In this document: positions 1 to 11,504 of the stretch, piece by piece
How the letters are laid out: each line of letters starts with the position of its first letter
Position numbering within the stretch: position 1 is the first letter of the stretch
Source: Ypsolopha sequella
Taxonomy: Eukaryota; Arthropoda; Insecta; Lepidoptera; Ypsolophidae
DNA: 64,000 bases
Assembly: GCA_934047225.1 (NCBI GenBank)
Contig: OW204004.1
Coordinates: 9,428,401-9,492,400, forward strand
Direction: 5' to 3'
Notes under the pieces: generated by a model
Databases searched by the model: none
What the model was told of the DNA's origin: nothing
What the model saw: only the letters and a program-made list of their open reading frames with translations
Made by a program: the position numbers and the translations under genes

Positions 1-127
1 ACTATGGGGAGTCTAAATTTCATTTTATAAATCGTTAATTACGTTAATCACAAAAATCGTTATTGATTCATGATGCTGATCACTTATCAAGGCTCAAGTG
101 TGAATTTCAACGATGTTCACAAATTCA
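1..127. repeat. Partial inverted-repeat element, family N (copy 1)
   Basis: The first ~127 bases match, in the same order, one half of the foldback repeat at 30575-30810. Shared blocks include ACTATGGGGAGTC, CGTTATTGATTCATGATGCTG and the end motif near GATGTTCACAAATTC. The other arm would lie before the window start, so this copy is cut by the window edge or truncated. No coding capacity; probably a MITE. Confidence 0.6.
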
Positions 128-3100
128 TCTTGTATACAGAGAATCGTCACTTCTTTTTAATGCAAGTAATAGGGCTAACATGATAGTAATATACTGTAAA
201 TGAAAATAATTCTTGGTAACTGTTCCACTGTTGCAAATGTTACATCAAGAACCAACAAGTTCAAGTATCAATATATGATAATAATAACTGATATGAATAA
301 ATTTTTCAATGCGGATATTCTACAATTGACATTACACAAAAATACTTTTTGAAATAAAATGTGTAAGATATGTAAAAAGGGAAATCTACTGATGTCCTCG
401 TTTTAAAAGCACATAATATAGTTAAAAGATCGCCTGCAGCACCCAATGTGGCGTTGAGCTATCAAAGTCGCCCCGGACAAGAAAATAACTTGAAAATGTT
501 ACTATGTAACTTGTACAAAGTTATGGGCCAACTACTTATTAGCTTGTTTGTCCTTGACTGTAAGAACTGACTCAAGACTACGATTACGAACCTATTATAC
601 AACCATTACATAAATAGTTTAGTCGTATAATAATATCACTTTATAAACAGAATTGACACTACATGAACACTAATAAAAGCTAAGCTTTTCCAATAAAAAA
701 GAAAGGTCGCTGTGTGCTACCGTTTCAAAGTGTGTGTTCTTTAATTTTGTTCCAATAGAGTCGAGCGAGCGGTTCTAATAAATTACAGCACAAAACTGTG
801 CACTTTGAAAGCTCCAGTATAAATGAGAGTGTTCACTGACGGCATCCGGTGGTGGCCCCACTCGACTCCGCCGAGTACAGCCCCGGCCGCAGTAAATCGT
901 GCCTTCGTGTATACCGTATAGAATAGACCTTTTGACGTCCGCTGCGAACACACTTTCATCAGGGTTGCCTACTGTTTTGCTTAAATACATTTAAAATTCA
1001 TGAAAACTGTTTTTAATTCGTGCACTAAATCCGATAGTTTTTAATTAAGGTAAGAAAAGTTGGTGCAGTCAGAGTTGCTCACGGAAAGTATACTCGTAGA
1101 CAATAGATACGTCCGGGAGCTACGTTCTCCGTTGTTACAATTCAATTGCATTATTTTGCAAGGATTGCAGAAAGGGGTAGAGGCATAATTTGTGCGAAGC
1201 CGAGACAGCCCTGCCACCGCGCTTTCGGCGCTGTGTAGTCAGCGCTTTAGGGGTTACCAGAACCCGGTGGCGGCACCGCACTAAAGTACTGAGAATCCGG
1301 AGCATTTTGCAGTTTGTTATGAGAGCGGAGTGCCGTTCGCTCCGGCGATAACTCGCTATTTATATTTTATACGGTGAAAAACACGTATACGCTAGTACCG
1401 CTTTAACGCAACAGAGGCGGAGCTATACATTATTAAAAACTCTCAAAGGGCATTTTGTAGGACCCAGCTCTTTAAGCTTTCATAAATAAACGTTTCACAA
1501 AAGACTTTAACGCAGCAAGAGGCCACAAATCTTATCAGGAACGTATAAAATAATCGTACAACGAACTCTGCAAGAAAAATATCCTCTCTAAACGTTCGTC
1601 CAAATCTCAAAAAGAATAAGCGCCCGAGGCAAACGCGGCTCAGAGTCAAGCAATTAATCGCAGGTCCTTTGACAATATATTTCCTTGACAATAAAATATA
1701 CTGTGTTATCTGTTTTTTACTGGCTGCAGAGCGGGGCTAGCGACGGCCAGAGCTGTTTCGAACAAACGGCGCGGCGCGCCTACCGCCAGAGGAATATTAA
1801 AACGGACCAGCAAAACTATTATAGCTTTTATATCCCAGTAATACCCTCTGCAAACTTTATCAGCCAAAAGACATCGTTTGTTGTGTAAGCGACATGGGAC
1901 GAGATTGGATACAGAACGAATCGGTCAGTAAATATTGTCACCAGTCTAATTGAGTTGCCAACGCATTTGGCAAATTGAAACGACATTAATTACTACGTGT
2001 TTTACCGCTGCAAATAGATTCTGTTTTATTGAAAAATGTAGCGATAAAACAGGGCATTTTGGAGAATTAACCGTGGTACAGTATAAAATATAATTAGTGA
2101 TTCCTCATTACTGTGTGGCTGGCTGGCCCCTCTGGACGTTCGTGCGTCTGCTGGCTTATGGTTATTAATAACCGCCCGTTCCCCCTCCCTCCCTCCACGC
2201 CGCGCTACCCCCCTCCCGCCGACCACGTCTGACATTTTAATTCCGGAGCTCGCTCGCTGACTCCACACACCTCGTTTCGTATCGACAACGGTTTTATCGA
2301 CACTGCATGCTACTCTATTTGCATTGAATACAAAGCGGAGTATTTACCTGACCCGCATCACTCGACGAGTGCCTGTTGATGAGGGTATTGTTTCTAACCT
2401 GACTGCGTACCTATCAATATTCATAATGGGAATAACTTATTTTTTGTTGGATAAAGGAACCTTAGCTTTATTTTAAATTAATGTTTCTTTTTCCTCCAGA
2501 AAACATTTTTTTTAACACAATTTTTAATTTTTTTCTTTGAAGGAAAATTGCATAACATTGCGTCGCTGTTGTAACTTCTATATTTAAACCCATTAGAAGA
2601 CTAAAGCCAAAATTATGGGGCTAGTTGCTCGATCTTTTCCAAGCCAGTACTAGATTGTTCAAAACATCGAGTGTTGTCCCCTCACTAACTACAATGGCGG
2701 TCGGTCGTGCTCAGGTCGAGCGCAACATGGCTGCCTGGTAGGCGGCGCGAGAGAGCGAGACAGCACTAGCGACGACTAGTGCTGCCCCACTCGCACCCGC
2801 ACGCAACGCCCGCATCGATCGCCTCTAGCACCAGAAAGGCGGAACTAACAAAATTACGAAGCGCTTTCGAGCCGCTAATCATAAAATAAGACACGACGTT
2901 TCATTTCGTGTGGACGGCTCTCGAGCGATCACGATGCGGAATGGCCCTCCACTCTCCAAATTCTCAACTGACATCGTTGAGCATTAACCGAACCACCGTA
3001 CAGTTCGAGTTATGAAGCGCTTTACCAACAAAGACACGACGGAGTTCAGATTTCACAAGAATATACTTCTCATAGATTGTTACAGGCTACACGTTTAGCG

Positions 3101-5400
3101 ACTGCATAAAGTTTTGAGAAGGCTTAAACGGGACGGTAGAATTTTTAATTACGCTCGTAACTTCTGAATCAAAGCCGGCTGAAGCTATCGCAGAGGTGGG
3201 ATTGAGGGCGAGGCTCTTACGTCTTATCGGAGCTGGGGTTTACGTCGGCATAAATTGTTGCCGTTCCCAGCAACGTTTACGTAGAGTTCGCTTGAGCGGG
3301 GCTCGGGTAAATCGACATCGGAGAAGCGGCTCCCTTAAGGCGGAGGGTTCCGTGCTCGTGATACCTGACTGACGTTTAATTTTTGCACCCGCGCTGCTCA
3401 AAGCGAAAACGTGTTCCTCGTGAACGATGGAAGCCGAGGGGCCTGGAATGGAATAGTTTAAATTATCTCCGGAATTTGAGTTAAGAGTTCGGAGTCCTTT
3501 CAGACGTTTACGCTTTGAAACGACTATAAACAAACATAAAGTATTAAAAGATCCTAACAGCAAAGGGAATAATAGTAGAAAATCCAATGGCAGGGCGACC
3601 ACGTGCGGGCCATATAACAAGTCGGAGCCATAGAAATATGTAAATTGAGCGAGAAGCGGCGTGCCAAAACCCTACGCTCACGTCCCATAGTTCTACTGAA
3701 TTCCACTCCGCAGTGTGACGAAACGATCGTCCACAACATTGCAGTCGAAGTCACCTCGCTAGTATCAAGTTTGTTTTGATGCGCTTCGTAGCCACGTCAG
3801 GTAGAACAGAAATAAAGTTCTTAATTAGAACGCAGACATTTTTCATTTTTGAAGTGAAAACTTCTTTAGGCGCGTTTGAGCGATTTTTGGTAGCGGAATA
3901 TCTCATGGGCTCTCATCACCGGCATGCCAATTAAATGTCATTGCACCTCTTAAGGGGTAGTTTCTCTATTTTACTTTTTGTGTTATGCATTGGCGGATAC
4001 AGGGGGAGAGACTCGACTTTTCGATTCGATTTGGGTGCACTATTACACAGCATAGGTATATAAGGCATTGATAGGTCTGCCAAAAGCACCTTAAGGCACC
4101 TAAAAATCATTTTTTTTTTACTTTGTGGTAAACCTTGTCAAAAAGCCCCTCCAAAATCAAATCCTGATCCGCCCTTGGTGTTAGGTGCAGGATTTTGGCT
4201 GTAAAACTGATCATGCGCAGTGGTTAGAGCTATGCCTTTAAGCACTTTAACATTTTAAAAAGAGTTCTTGTCATAACCGTATCGTGCATCGTTACGGCGA
4301 ATGTTCGTATCGATCGTCATAACCGTAGCTTTTCGTTAGGACAACGTTCGTGCAGGATTTTAGGGTCATTCGCTATAGCCTAATAACCATACGCGATATT
4401 GCGACGAGGCAATGAGTTCATCCGACTTTGATAGGGAAAAGGGCATTACGGACCGGCTTAGATATTACTTAACGCTCTTATTTACTATTGCAGTGCGGGC
4501 GATGAGTGGGACGGCGGGCTTTTCTTCGATGGTACATTTTAATGTCTTGCTTTGTTTAAATATTTATTTATAATTCTGTCACAACTATGGATGAAAGAGC
4601 GAATTTCTCCTACTACAGGTGAAAACTTAAAAGGAGAATTCGGCAACAAAAACTGTTTGTTATAAATAAATGATTTTGATTTTTGATTATCTAAGATCCT
4701 TTACTTACTTAAATCACTTATTATTAGATAAGAACACAGAAAATACTCTTATAAAAGAAAAAGAAAATAAGAAAGCATTCTCTAAAGGAGAAATGTTGTA
4801 ACAAAGAAAAGTAGTACTTCCAAAGCGATGCGCTGAAAATACCTTCTCTTTTGATACAAGCATCGTCATAAATAAAATGTAATAATGTTTACGACAGTCC
4901 ATTGAAGTAATAATAAACATTATACAACGAATGTAGAACCAAAAAGAAAACAACAACAAAACACGGAGTGAATAAAAGTTTATTTAAAAGGAAAAGTTGT
5001 TCATTAGCATAGGACGTTAGACGGTTTATTGAAATAGTAATGGTTGTGGAGGTAATTTTTAAAAATTGCTAGCAACGAGGGTTCCGTACACTCCGCAGCG
5101 GTTTAATGTGGTGCGATAACAGTAAAGTTCATAGCCAAAGTTCCATCTAACTCGCGCGGCGTGGGCGTTTCTAAATCTAGCTGACGCTACGGATCCCACT
5201 TCTGATATCTTGTAGATTGTGATATATTTTTGTGTTACCCAGATACCGATGTTATTTTTGTTTTAACTAAGACGAGGCAAGACAATACAATACAAATACT
5301 CTCTATTGTACACCAAATATATAAAACAGGTAATTAAAGAACAAATTTATAAAAGAAGGTAACAATTGGTGGCCTTATCACTTATAGCAATTTCTTCGAG
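128..5400. other. No recognisable gene; mostly unassigned sequence
   Basis: Open reading frames here are short (126 codons or fewer) and show no familiar motif. Two stretches are GC-richer than the surroundings (about 2100-2270 and 2640-2850). At 5270-5300 there is a short simple-sequence run (repeated AATACA) followed by a motif resembling the 3' end of a LINE; I could not place it in a family. Otherwise I see nothing definite. Confidence 0.5.
2640..2850. promoter_or_regulatory. CpG-rich patch, possible promoter or first exon
   Basis: This stretch is clearly richer in G, C and CpG than its AT-rich surroundings, with several CG dinucleotides around 2690-2830 and ATG codons in AACATGGCTGCC and ACAATGGCGG contexts. 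No long open frame follows either ATG (the second reaches TAG within a few codons). It could be a promoter or 5' UTR, or just a GC-rich remnant. No TATA box or initiator can be assigned. Confidence 0.2.
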
Positions 5401-5637
5401 ACTAACCCCCGGTTTCTGAAAGGCCAATCAATGTTAACAGTAGATTAAAAAATAATTATCTGCGGATTAAGCCAGAAAAAGTGGGAATTTTACATTGAAA
5501 TCAAAAATTAACTAGGTTAATTATTGATTCATCACTATTCAGACTTCATATATGCTTTATTTTCACCGTTATTTGCGGTTAAAGTTTTTTTAATCTACTG
5601 TTAACTTTGATTGGCCTTTCAGAAACCGGGGGTTAGT
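5401..5637. mobile_element. MITE, family M (237 bp, long inverted repeats)
   Basis: The two ends are inverted copies. The left arm begins ACTAACCCCCGGTTTCTGAA and continues through AGGCCAATCA, GTTAACAGTAGATTAAAAAA; the right arm mirrors it and ends CCGGGGGTTAGT. Arms are roughly 50 bp with small gaps around an AT-rich centre without an open frame. This is the architecture of a non-autonomous foldback DNA transposon. No second copy was noticed in the window. Confidence 0.8.
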
Positions 5638-5820
5638 ATTGCTTCATCAATATTATCATAGATATCAGTTGATTTAAGGGTACTGCCAAAAAAACGGTCA
5701 AGGGCGAATAAGACCCGTGCCCAGAGGGTTTCGTACATATCGCTTAAAACACAAACTTATTCCACGTGCATTTATGTAGGACTAACTAAACTTAGTAGAG
5801 TATCCAAAGAATCTAATTAA

Positions 5821-6161
5821 GTTGGTCATGAATTAATTATTTGATAAGTAAGCTGGTCATGAATTACTTCTTTAATAATTAAAATGGTCATGAATTACTT
5901 ATTTAATAATTAAGTTGGTCATGAAGTACTTCATTAATAATTAAGTTGGTCATGAATTATTTATTTATTAATTAAGTTGGTCATGAATTACTTCTTTGAT
6001 AATTAAGTTGGTCACGAATTACTTCTTTAATAATTAAGTTGGTCACGAATTACTTCTTTGATAATTAAGTTAGGCATGAATTACTTATTTAATAATTAAG
6101 TTGGTCATGAATTACTTCTTTGATAATTAAGTTAGGCATGAATTACTTCTTTAATAATTAA
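5821..6161. repeat. 31-bp minisatellite, 11 tandem units
   Basis: Eleven head-to-tail units of exactly 31 bp. The unit starts GTTGGTCATGAATTACTTCT and ends TTAATAATTAA. In units 6-11 the 3' part alternates TTGATAATTAA and TTAATAATTAA, and GTTAGGCATG replaces GTTGGTCATG in units 9 and 11, so the later half behaves as a 62-bp higher-order repeat. There are no spacers, so it is not a CRISPR array. It is followed at once by GACAGACGGAC, a motif common at the edges of insect repeats. Confidence 0.95.
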
Positions 6162-6497
6162 GACAGACGGACAAAAAAAGGGATTCTATAAGGATTCCAT
6201 TTCTTAATTTTGCGGTACCGAAACCTAAAAAGGCAACCTTCATAGCAAAGTTCAGTGGCTGTCTTCCATCTGCCGGCTGTACCCACCATAACTAGAATAC
6301 GGCTTGGCCGTTTGAGCTGAAATGGTAGATGGAGAATTAATGTAGAAGTCTAATCAATGGGCATTAATAAAGTTACCATAATATAGACTAGGGTTACATA
6401 ATTATGTCGTAGGCAGTCGCAGGTAAATTGTCATATCCGTGAAATTATGATTTCACTAGGTTAGGTTAGAATATAAAAAACCTAATCATAAAAATTA
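6162..6497. other. No gene seen
   Basis: Begins with a short GACAGACGGAC / GGGATTC-like motif of the kind that marks dispersed insect repeats. Nothing else is assignable up to the Helitron-like end at 6498. Confidence 0.4.
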
Positions 6498-6560
6498 CTA
6501 GATGTTGCTAGCGACTTCGTCCGCGTAGAAAAAGATAATGCGGTCACAGTGTAATCCTTT
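6498..6560 (-). mobile_element. Helitron-like 3' terminus (fragment)
   Basis: Read on the minus strand this ends in a CGCGGACGAAG stretch, a short imperfect stem and then CTAG, followed by a T. That is the same kind of 3' end seen in the complete Helitron at 21889-23601 (hairpin about 10 nt before CTAG, insertion before T). The 5' end was not found with certainty; an AT-rich TATATATATAAAA-type motif near 7060-7080 on the minus strand could be it. Confidence 0.45.
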
Positions 6561-7056
6561 GCGAATCCCGCATTTAAAATTATCCCAGTTTTTAAGTTGG
6601 ATAATAAGTTATCGAACGGTAAAAATTCCGTTTTTTTTTATTATCCTACACCGCTAAATCTCTTTTCTTTTACAGTTTTTTATAGAATTGAATATACTAA
6701 GCTTTACAATTTTCAGCTATTATAGTACCTAACCGGTTTTATCAAAGAAGGTTATACAATTTTGCTGTAACTTAATTCACATTAAAACTTTTTATTTACT
6801 AAAATATTTAAACTATTTAAACGAAATAATTAAATATTTAATAATGAACAGCGCCACCTGTTAAAATTACTAAAATTGTATACGCTACATAATTCTAACC
6901 AGCTTTTTCGTTTTTTTTTCTTTTATACAATCGTTCGTGACGTCGATAGGCCTTCATCGCCAGTAATTATTATTTGCTAGATATAAATTCTAACAGCAGA
7001 ATTACAAAATATTTTTTCGACATCCGATTTTAAAGAAACAAAGCCTATATTCTAAT

Positions 7057-7356
7057 CTTGTTTTATATATATATCTATAGGAGTAAATAATTAAATAAAA
7101 TACATTATATTATAAAATTGAATAGCTCAAGATATATTCCGGGTCCGGCATCAGTTGAGTATACAATTTATAGACGTAATAACATGTTTAACAATAAGTT
7201 TATCAAGCCATAACTATTTAGGTTATTACGTCAATAATTGTATACTCAACTGATGCTGGGTCCAGATCGGATCCGAAATATATCTTGAGCTATTTAATTT
7301 TATAACATAAAGTATTTTATTTTATTATTTATTATTATAGATATATATAAAACAAG
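7057..7356. mobile_element. Foldback element, family G (about 300 bp)
   Basis: A long imperfect palindrome. Outer arms read TTGTTTTATATATAT and its mirror; inner arms include AGCTCAAGATATATTCCGGG and CATCAGTTGAGTATACAATT with their inverted partners at 7225-7300. The two arms occupy nearly the whole element around a ~60-bp centre. No open frame. It could fold into one large hairpin if transcribed. Confidence 0.8.
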
Positions 7357-7477
7357 TCAAGAAGCTTTTCAAAAGTGAATGTATTTTATGCCATCTATAT
7401 TCTAATCTCTGTCCATTCATTCTAAGCTCTATGCACCTGCGAAAACTAAATAAAAATCCGGTCAGTGGTTTCGGCGA

Positions 7478-7620
7478 ACAAACAGACAGACAGACAGAAA
7501 ATAATTCTAGAAATCGCTGATTTGTGTTATATTTCGCTTTTTTGGTCAACCCCTTTATATTTGTATTACTTTTCTTCAATGAACAGACATACCGGGTTCT
7601 ACTCTTTTATTTTATGTATA
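7478..7620. repeat. Dispersed repeat, family Y (copy 1)
   Basis: Strongly similar, in the same orientation, to 54470-54605. Both contain AACAGACAGACA-like lead-in, AAATCGCTGATTTGTGTT, then ATTACTTTTCTTCAATG, and GGGTTCTACTCTTTTATT. Several short frames cross it but the two copies do not conserve one, so I treat it as the non-coding tail of a transposable element of unknown class. Confidence 0.7.
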
Positions 7621-7709
7621 TATAACGCTTACAAACATGCAAGCTTATCCTAATAATTTAGTCAGGGCATGTTCAGTTTAGAACCAACCTAACCGCGAGT
7701 AACGGTATG

Positions 7710-7767
7710 TTGGCGAAACTGGCTCTATTTCGTCTATTTTGGCGAAACTGGCTCAATTTCGTTAACG
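7710..7767. repeat. 29-bp direct tandem duplication
   Basis: Two adjacent units both begin TTGGCGAAACTGGCTC, starting at 7710 and 7739, with a few differences in the second half. A small local duplication with no evident function. Confidence 0.75.
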
Positions 7768-8078
7768 CTGTACATAGATTTCTATCGCAGCATAAAGTTA
7801 AAATTGGCTGAAACATAAATTGCTACAACGTATTTTTTGCTATTATGATCTGAAGACATGCACCGTGTATTTTTTTCTAGCGGACGATAAGCATTTGATT
7901 CAGTCCCAGTTGTTTTAAGGTTAACAAATAAGCATAGTTCTATTCAATTCGAGCAACGATCGATTCCAAGCCGAGTAAAGCCTGTCACAAAATTTTCGAT
8001 TCTGAATTGATCCAACATTTTAAAATATACATCTGAAAGCCAATACAACTAAAGTAAAGAAGTATCTCAAAAGTATAT

Positions 8079-8334
8079 TATACAAGGTGTAACAGAAAAG
8101 TGTAACCATATTAGAAGAGCTTATTCAGTCAATGGTATAGAACAACTTTTACTATGGAGACAAACCTGAAATCTCAAAAAAAAATCTGCCCTTCCATACA
8201 TTTCAGCCGAGCGGCATTGCATTTTTCTATGAAACAGTTAATTTTTTTTTCGATATACAGGGTTTGTTCCATAGTAAAAGTTGACTGAATAAGCTCTTCA
8301 AATATGGTTACACCTTTCTGTTACACGTTGTATA
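8079..8334. mobile_element. MITE, family H (256 bp, about 55-bp inverted repeats)
   Basis: The left end TATACAAGGTGTAACAGAAA and the following GTGTAACCATATTAGAAGAGCTTATTCAGTCAA are mirrored at the right end, which finishes CTGTTACACGTTGTATA. The centre has no open frame. TA at both outer ends fits a TA-duplicating Tc1/mariner-type MITE, but this is inference. Confidence 0.85.
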
Positions 8335-8436
8335 GTTTTGGAAGGACCTAGTCTCCATGTCACCAGGGAATCCTAGTATGGAGGCTAGTGTCACAATTTA
8401 TTATGTAAGTTATTTGTTGGTGTCAATAAATATATT

Positions 8437-8825
8437 TTCAATGCACGTGCTCGTAAAGGCCCACTTTTTATGCATTAAAACCGAACAGAAAGTCGATTAT
8501 TTTGCCCTATGGCTTTATTGTTATTTTTTTTTTTTAATTTATTTACAATGGTTAGCTAACCTGCAGCCTTTCCTGTGTACCATAAATGTTATACTTTTTT
8601 TCCACTGTTTAACGGCTCTGGATACAGTCCTTTTGAGCAAATCATAATTTAAAGTTCACAAGATTATATTTGTTTTATTTCCTCACACTGTGCATTGAAA
8701 AACTTAGTATGATACACGGGCGTAAGAGCAATAAATTACTCGGTTGCGTTTAAAACACTCGCTACGCTCGTGTTTTAAATCGTCCTCGTAATTTATTCCT
8801 TTTCGCCCTTGTAGCATAAACTACT
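8437..8825. repeat. Dispersed repeat, family I (copy 1, unsplit)
   Basis: About 390 bp that reappear, split in two, at 21686-21888 and 23602-23788. The left section begins TTTTCAATGCACGTGCTCG, the middle has a mirrored GTGCATTGAAAAAC, and the right section is itself a palindrome around GTTTAAAACACTCGCTACGC. Its uninterrupted AAATCATAATTT near 8639-8648 is the pre-insertion version of the site holding the Helitron in copy 2. Confidence 0.85.
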
Positions 8826-10094
8826 ATTTCCATTTTTCATTTTCATTATACTGATAAGTAACTCAAAATATCAAGAACAGTCAAAACAATTTAACTCACA
8901 AGCGCATATAATAGCGCAAACAGCTTAGTTAGCAATTACGCTGAGGTAGTATACTAACAGTTTTATAACTTAGAACTCAAGTTTGTTCATAAAGTTGCTG
9001 CATTTGAAAATCTAGGTGCTTTACATCATGAAGCGAGGGATTGTGTAGAATTTAGCATGGTTTTGGATGAATTTAGAATATTCTAAGAAAAAACTATTAG
9101 ATCGTCAATAACATTAAAACCTCGAATATAAGACATCCGAAACCCATAAAATGGAATACTACGGTATGAAATCGATTTGAAACATTATAGTTTAAACACG
9201 ACGATAAATCTCAAGTGTTTTCGAAGTTGTTTTTTTCTAAAGAAGTGAATGTTGCCGTTTCGCAGGCGTCCGGTGCGATTCCGCTGTCGCGATAAATAGA
9301 TGCCCAAAGACACCTAGCTGAAGCCATTTTTCCGATAAATAGATGCCCAAAGACACCTAGCTGAAGCCATTTTTCGTTATCTCTTGGTGTATAACATAGA
9401 TGAACAAACGATTTAAGCTCCTTAGATCCTGGACACAATGCATTGGTTCCGTAAAAAGCGAATCAGTTTTAAATTTAAATGTCTATATGATTCTGGTCAA
9501 ATAACATTAAGCGGCTGCACAATGCTTAAATTCAGTCCTGCTCTAATCGGAGACGGCGTACGCAAAACTTCAGTTATTTTGAAATCGCAGCTACATTAGG
9601 ACATTAACTATAAATTCTTTATGTAATAAAGATGGTTTTTTCCAGTTGGTATCTGCGTGTGTTGGTTTCGTTTCAATCAGTTTTGAAATATGGAAACTGA
9701 ATCGCTTTTTTCGTGAAATTCATGCTTTTTTGAAAGTATTGTAATGAAAAGAAGATTGAAAGTATGTTTATGTATAAAGTGTAATTAATAAATGTCTTGA
9801 GTCAAAATGCACGCCATATTTTTTTCACATTTGACGGAACTGAATCCAATGCAAAACTGATGTTTAGCATTGTGGAGCCCCTTAACAGACAAACATATTT
9901 TGTTGCGCTTTGAGTGGCTACATGTAATAATATCACCGTTTTTACGACGTGCTGACAATCGAGTACGGGCTTGGCAAAGGATGTTGATGTTTGCCATGCC
10001 GCCATATTCTGCATGCATGCTATTTAGCCTAATTGTAGTAAATAGCGAAGATACTGTACCACGACCACAAGTAAAAAAAAAATTCCTTAAGAGA
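8826..10094. other. No gene seen; one small tandem duplication
   Basis: Short frames only (93 codons or fewer), overlapping each other on both strands with no recognisable motif. The only structure I see is the 43-bp duplication listed separately. Confidence 0.5.
9290..9375. repeat. 43-bp direct tandem duplication
   Basis: Two adjacent, essentially identical units starting CGATAAATAGATGCCCAAAG at 9290 and 9333. The near-identity indicates a recent local duplication. Confidence 0.85.
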
Positions 10095-10506
10095 TTAAGG
10101 CGCTACGGAAAAAAATCGACACTTTTAGAACGTGCATATCTACTTCAGTAAATAATGTATTATTTTGATAAAATAGAACATTATTTTTGGATTCTTTTTC
10201 TAGGGATCTGTTAGAACAGAAACGCGATTGGAGAAATTCGGCTCGATAGAAATATTTATTGAAATGAGGTCTTTTTCGACACCAATTCTCCTGGTTTGAC
10301 AATTTGGAATGACATATGGACTACAATAATATTTTATTAGATGGATTGTAACAGTATCTAGGACCTGGTTAAACGAAATATTGATAGCAACTTTAGTATA
10401 TTTTATATTAATAAAAAACCGACTTTTTGCTACTGTTCCTCGAATCCGTCCCTCTCGCACTGAGGATTTTTTCGCATATGGAGTAAAAGGGACGCTATCG
10501 CCTTAA
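10095..10506 (-). mobile_element. TTAA-bounded MITE, family B (copy 1)
   Basis: Bounded by TTAA on both sides, with imperfect inverted ends (TTAAGGCGCTACG left, GACGCTATCGCCTTAA right). On the minus strand it contains the family box TCAGTGCGAGAGGGACGG and the TTTCAATAAATATTTCTATC-like core. It matches 15732-16155 and 50700-51096. No coding capacity. TTAA is the target site duplicated by piggyBac transposases, so this is probably a piggyBac-class MITE. Confidence 0.8.
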
Positions 10507-10651
10507 TTAAAATGAGCGAAACACTACATATTTACGCCGTCCGGCATTCTGAAAACGCTTTTGAAGTGACCAATCACTCATTTCAGGATGCGAAAGCGGA
10601 ATCCCTAAAAACGACCGAATTGAAGGGGCGATAAAGAAGCGTCTCCCATAC

Positions 10652-10831
10652 CTGATGCTGCGGCGGCTGTTGCCCATGCTGGTTCGGATGCGGCGGGTGC
10701 TGCCCCGGGTGCGGCGGGTGCTGGGCGTCCTGATTGGGCGATAGGGCTCCAGGGGCACTCTGCCCTGGGCCTGGACTGGGCGCTCCTTGCGGGTGTGAAG
10801 GGGGCTGGGGGGAACCACCCCGTTCGTAGCC
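10652..10831 (-). CDS. Host gene exon, Pro/Gln/His-rich, 60 codons, phase 0
   Basis: On the minus strand, an acceptor-like TCGTTACAG ends at 10832 and a donor CAG|GTATGG follows 10652. Between them lie exactly 60 open codons with both junctions in phase 0. The peptide begins GYERGGSPQPPSHPQG, passes through a PGPGQSAPGALSPNQ stretch and ends with repeated HPPHPGQ/HPNQH units and PPQHQ. It has no signal peptide, no membrane segment and no folded-domain motif: this is disordered, low-complexity protein. GC-rich codon use stands out sharply from the AT-rich surroundings. It pairs naturally with the exon at 33188-33355 (same strand, same phase, similar composition). The style recalls the disordered N-terminal half of Osa/ARID1, a SWI/SNF subunit, but other Pro/Gln-rich nuclear proteins fit too. 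Confidence 0.6.
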
Positions 10832-10962
10832 CTGTAACGACATTGTTGGTATAGTTTTCCTACACGCATAGGTAGGTTACATACGTACGTACTTATAATA
10901 GTAGAATCAAGAAAACATTATGTTTCAGCAGAAAATGTTTGTTATACATCCATCAGCTTGTG

Positions 10963-11046
10963 TTCGCCCACTGATGGACATAGGCCTTTCTAAGATTATG
11001 CCACTCTTGGCGGTCCACCGTCCGCCTCATCCAGCTGCCACCCTGT
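10963..11046 (-). pseudogene. RTE-type LINE C-terminal fragment
   Basis: On the minus strand the translation contains a WHNLRKAYVHQWANTS-like stretch preceded by a GWQLDEA-like segment interrupted by stops. This is the C-terminal tail encoded by RTE-like retrotransposons common in Lepidoptera. Only ~85 bp remain, ending close to a GCTGATGGATG-type tail. It is a dead relic. Confidence 0.6.
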
Positions 11047-11074
11047 TTCTTATACATAATTTTATTTGGAAATG

Positions 11075-11501
11075 TTAAGGAGCTACACCGTGAAAATTGA
11101 CACTTTTTAAAGTTATTTATCTCCTCTTTTAATGAAGTTCCAAGTAAAATAAATTTGTATTATAACAATTTTGGGACCTTTTACTAGAATTTGGTCTATC
11201 AGAAACGCGATAGGAGGAATTTCATTCGATAGAAATAATTATTGAAATCAGGTCTAAATTTACACTTTTTTTGATATTCTGACAAATTAGGATAGCACAC
11301 AGACTTGAAAAATATTTATTTAGATTGGTTTTAACTACACCTAAATTACTGGTTATGGAATTTTTTGTAGCTATTTTAGTTAATTTTGAATTAATTTAAA
11401 ACCGACTTTTTGACAATTTTCCCCGATTCCGTCCCTTTCGCACTGCGGGTCTTTCTGCCTGGAGTAACGGGGACCTTTGCTAGCACGGTATATCACCTTA
11501 A
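11075..11501 (-). mobile_element. TTAA-bounded MITE, family C (copy 1)
   Basis: TTAA at both edges; left end TTAAGGAGCTACACCGTG, right end GGTATATCACCTTAA. The minus strand carries the shared box CGCAGTGCGAAAGGGACGG and a TTCAATAATTATTTCTATCG core. It matches 41058-41482 almost end to end. Related to families A and B by the internal box and core. No open frame of note. The SINE at 11505 begins directly beyond its right TTAA. Confidence 0.8.
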
Positions 11502-11504
11502 AGC

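Noticed and set aside
5821..6161. CRISPR-like array of regular 31-bp repeats
   Set aside because: Units are contiguous with no unique spacers, and the genome is clearly eukaryotic. It is a minisatellite.
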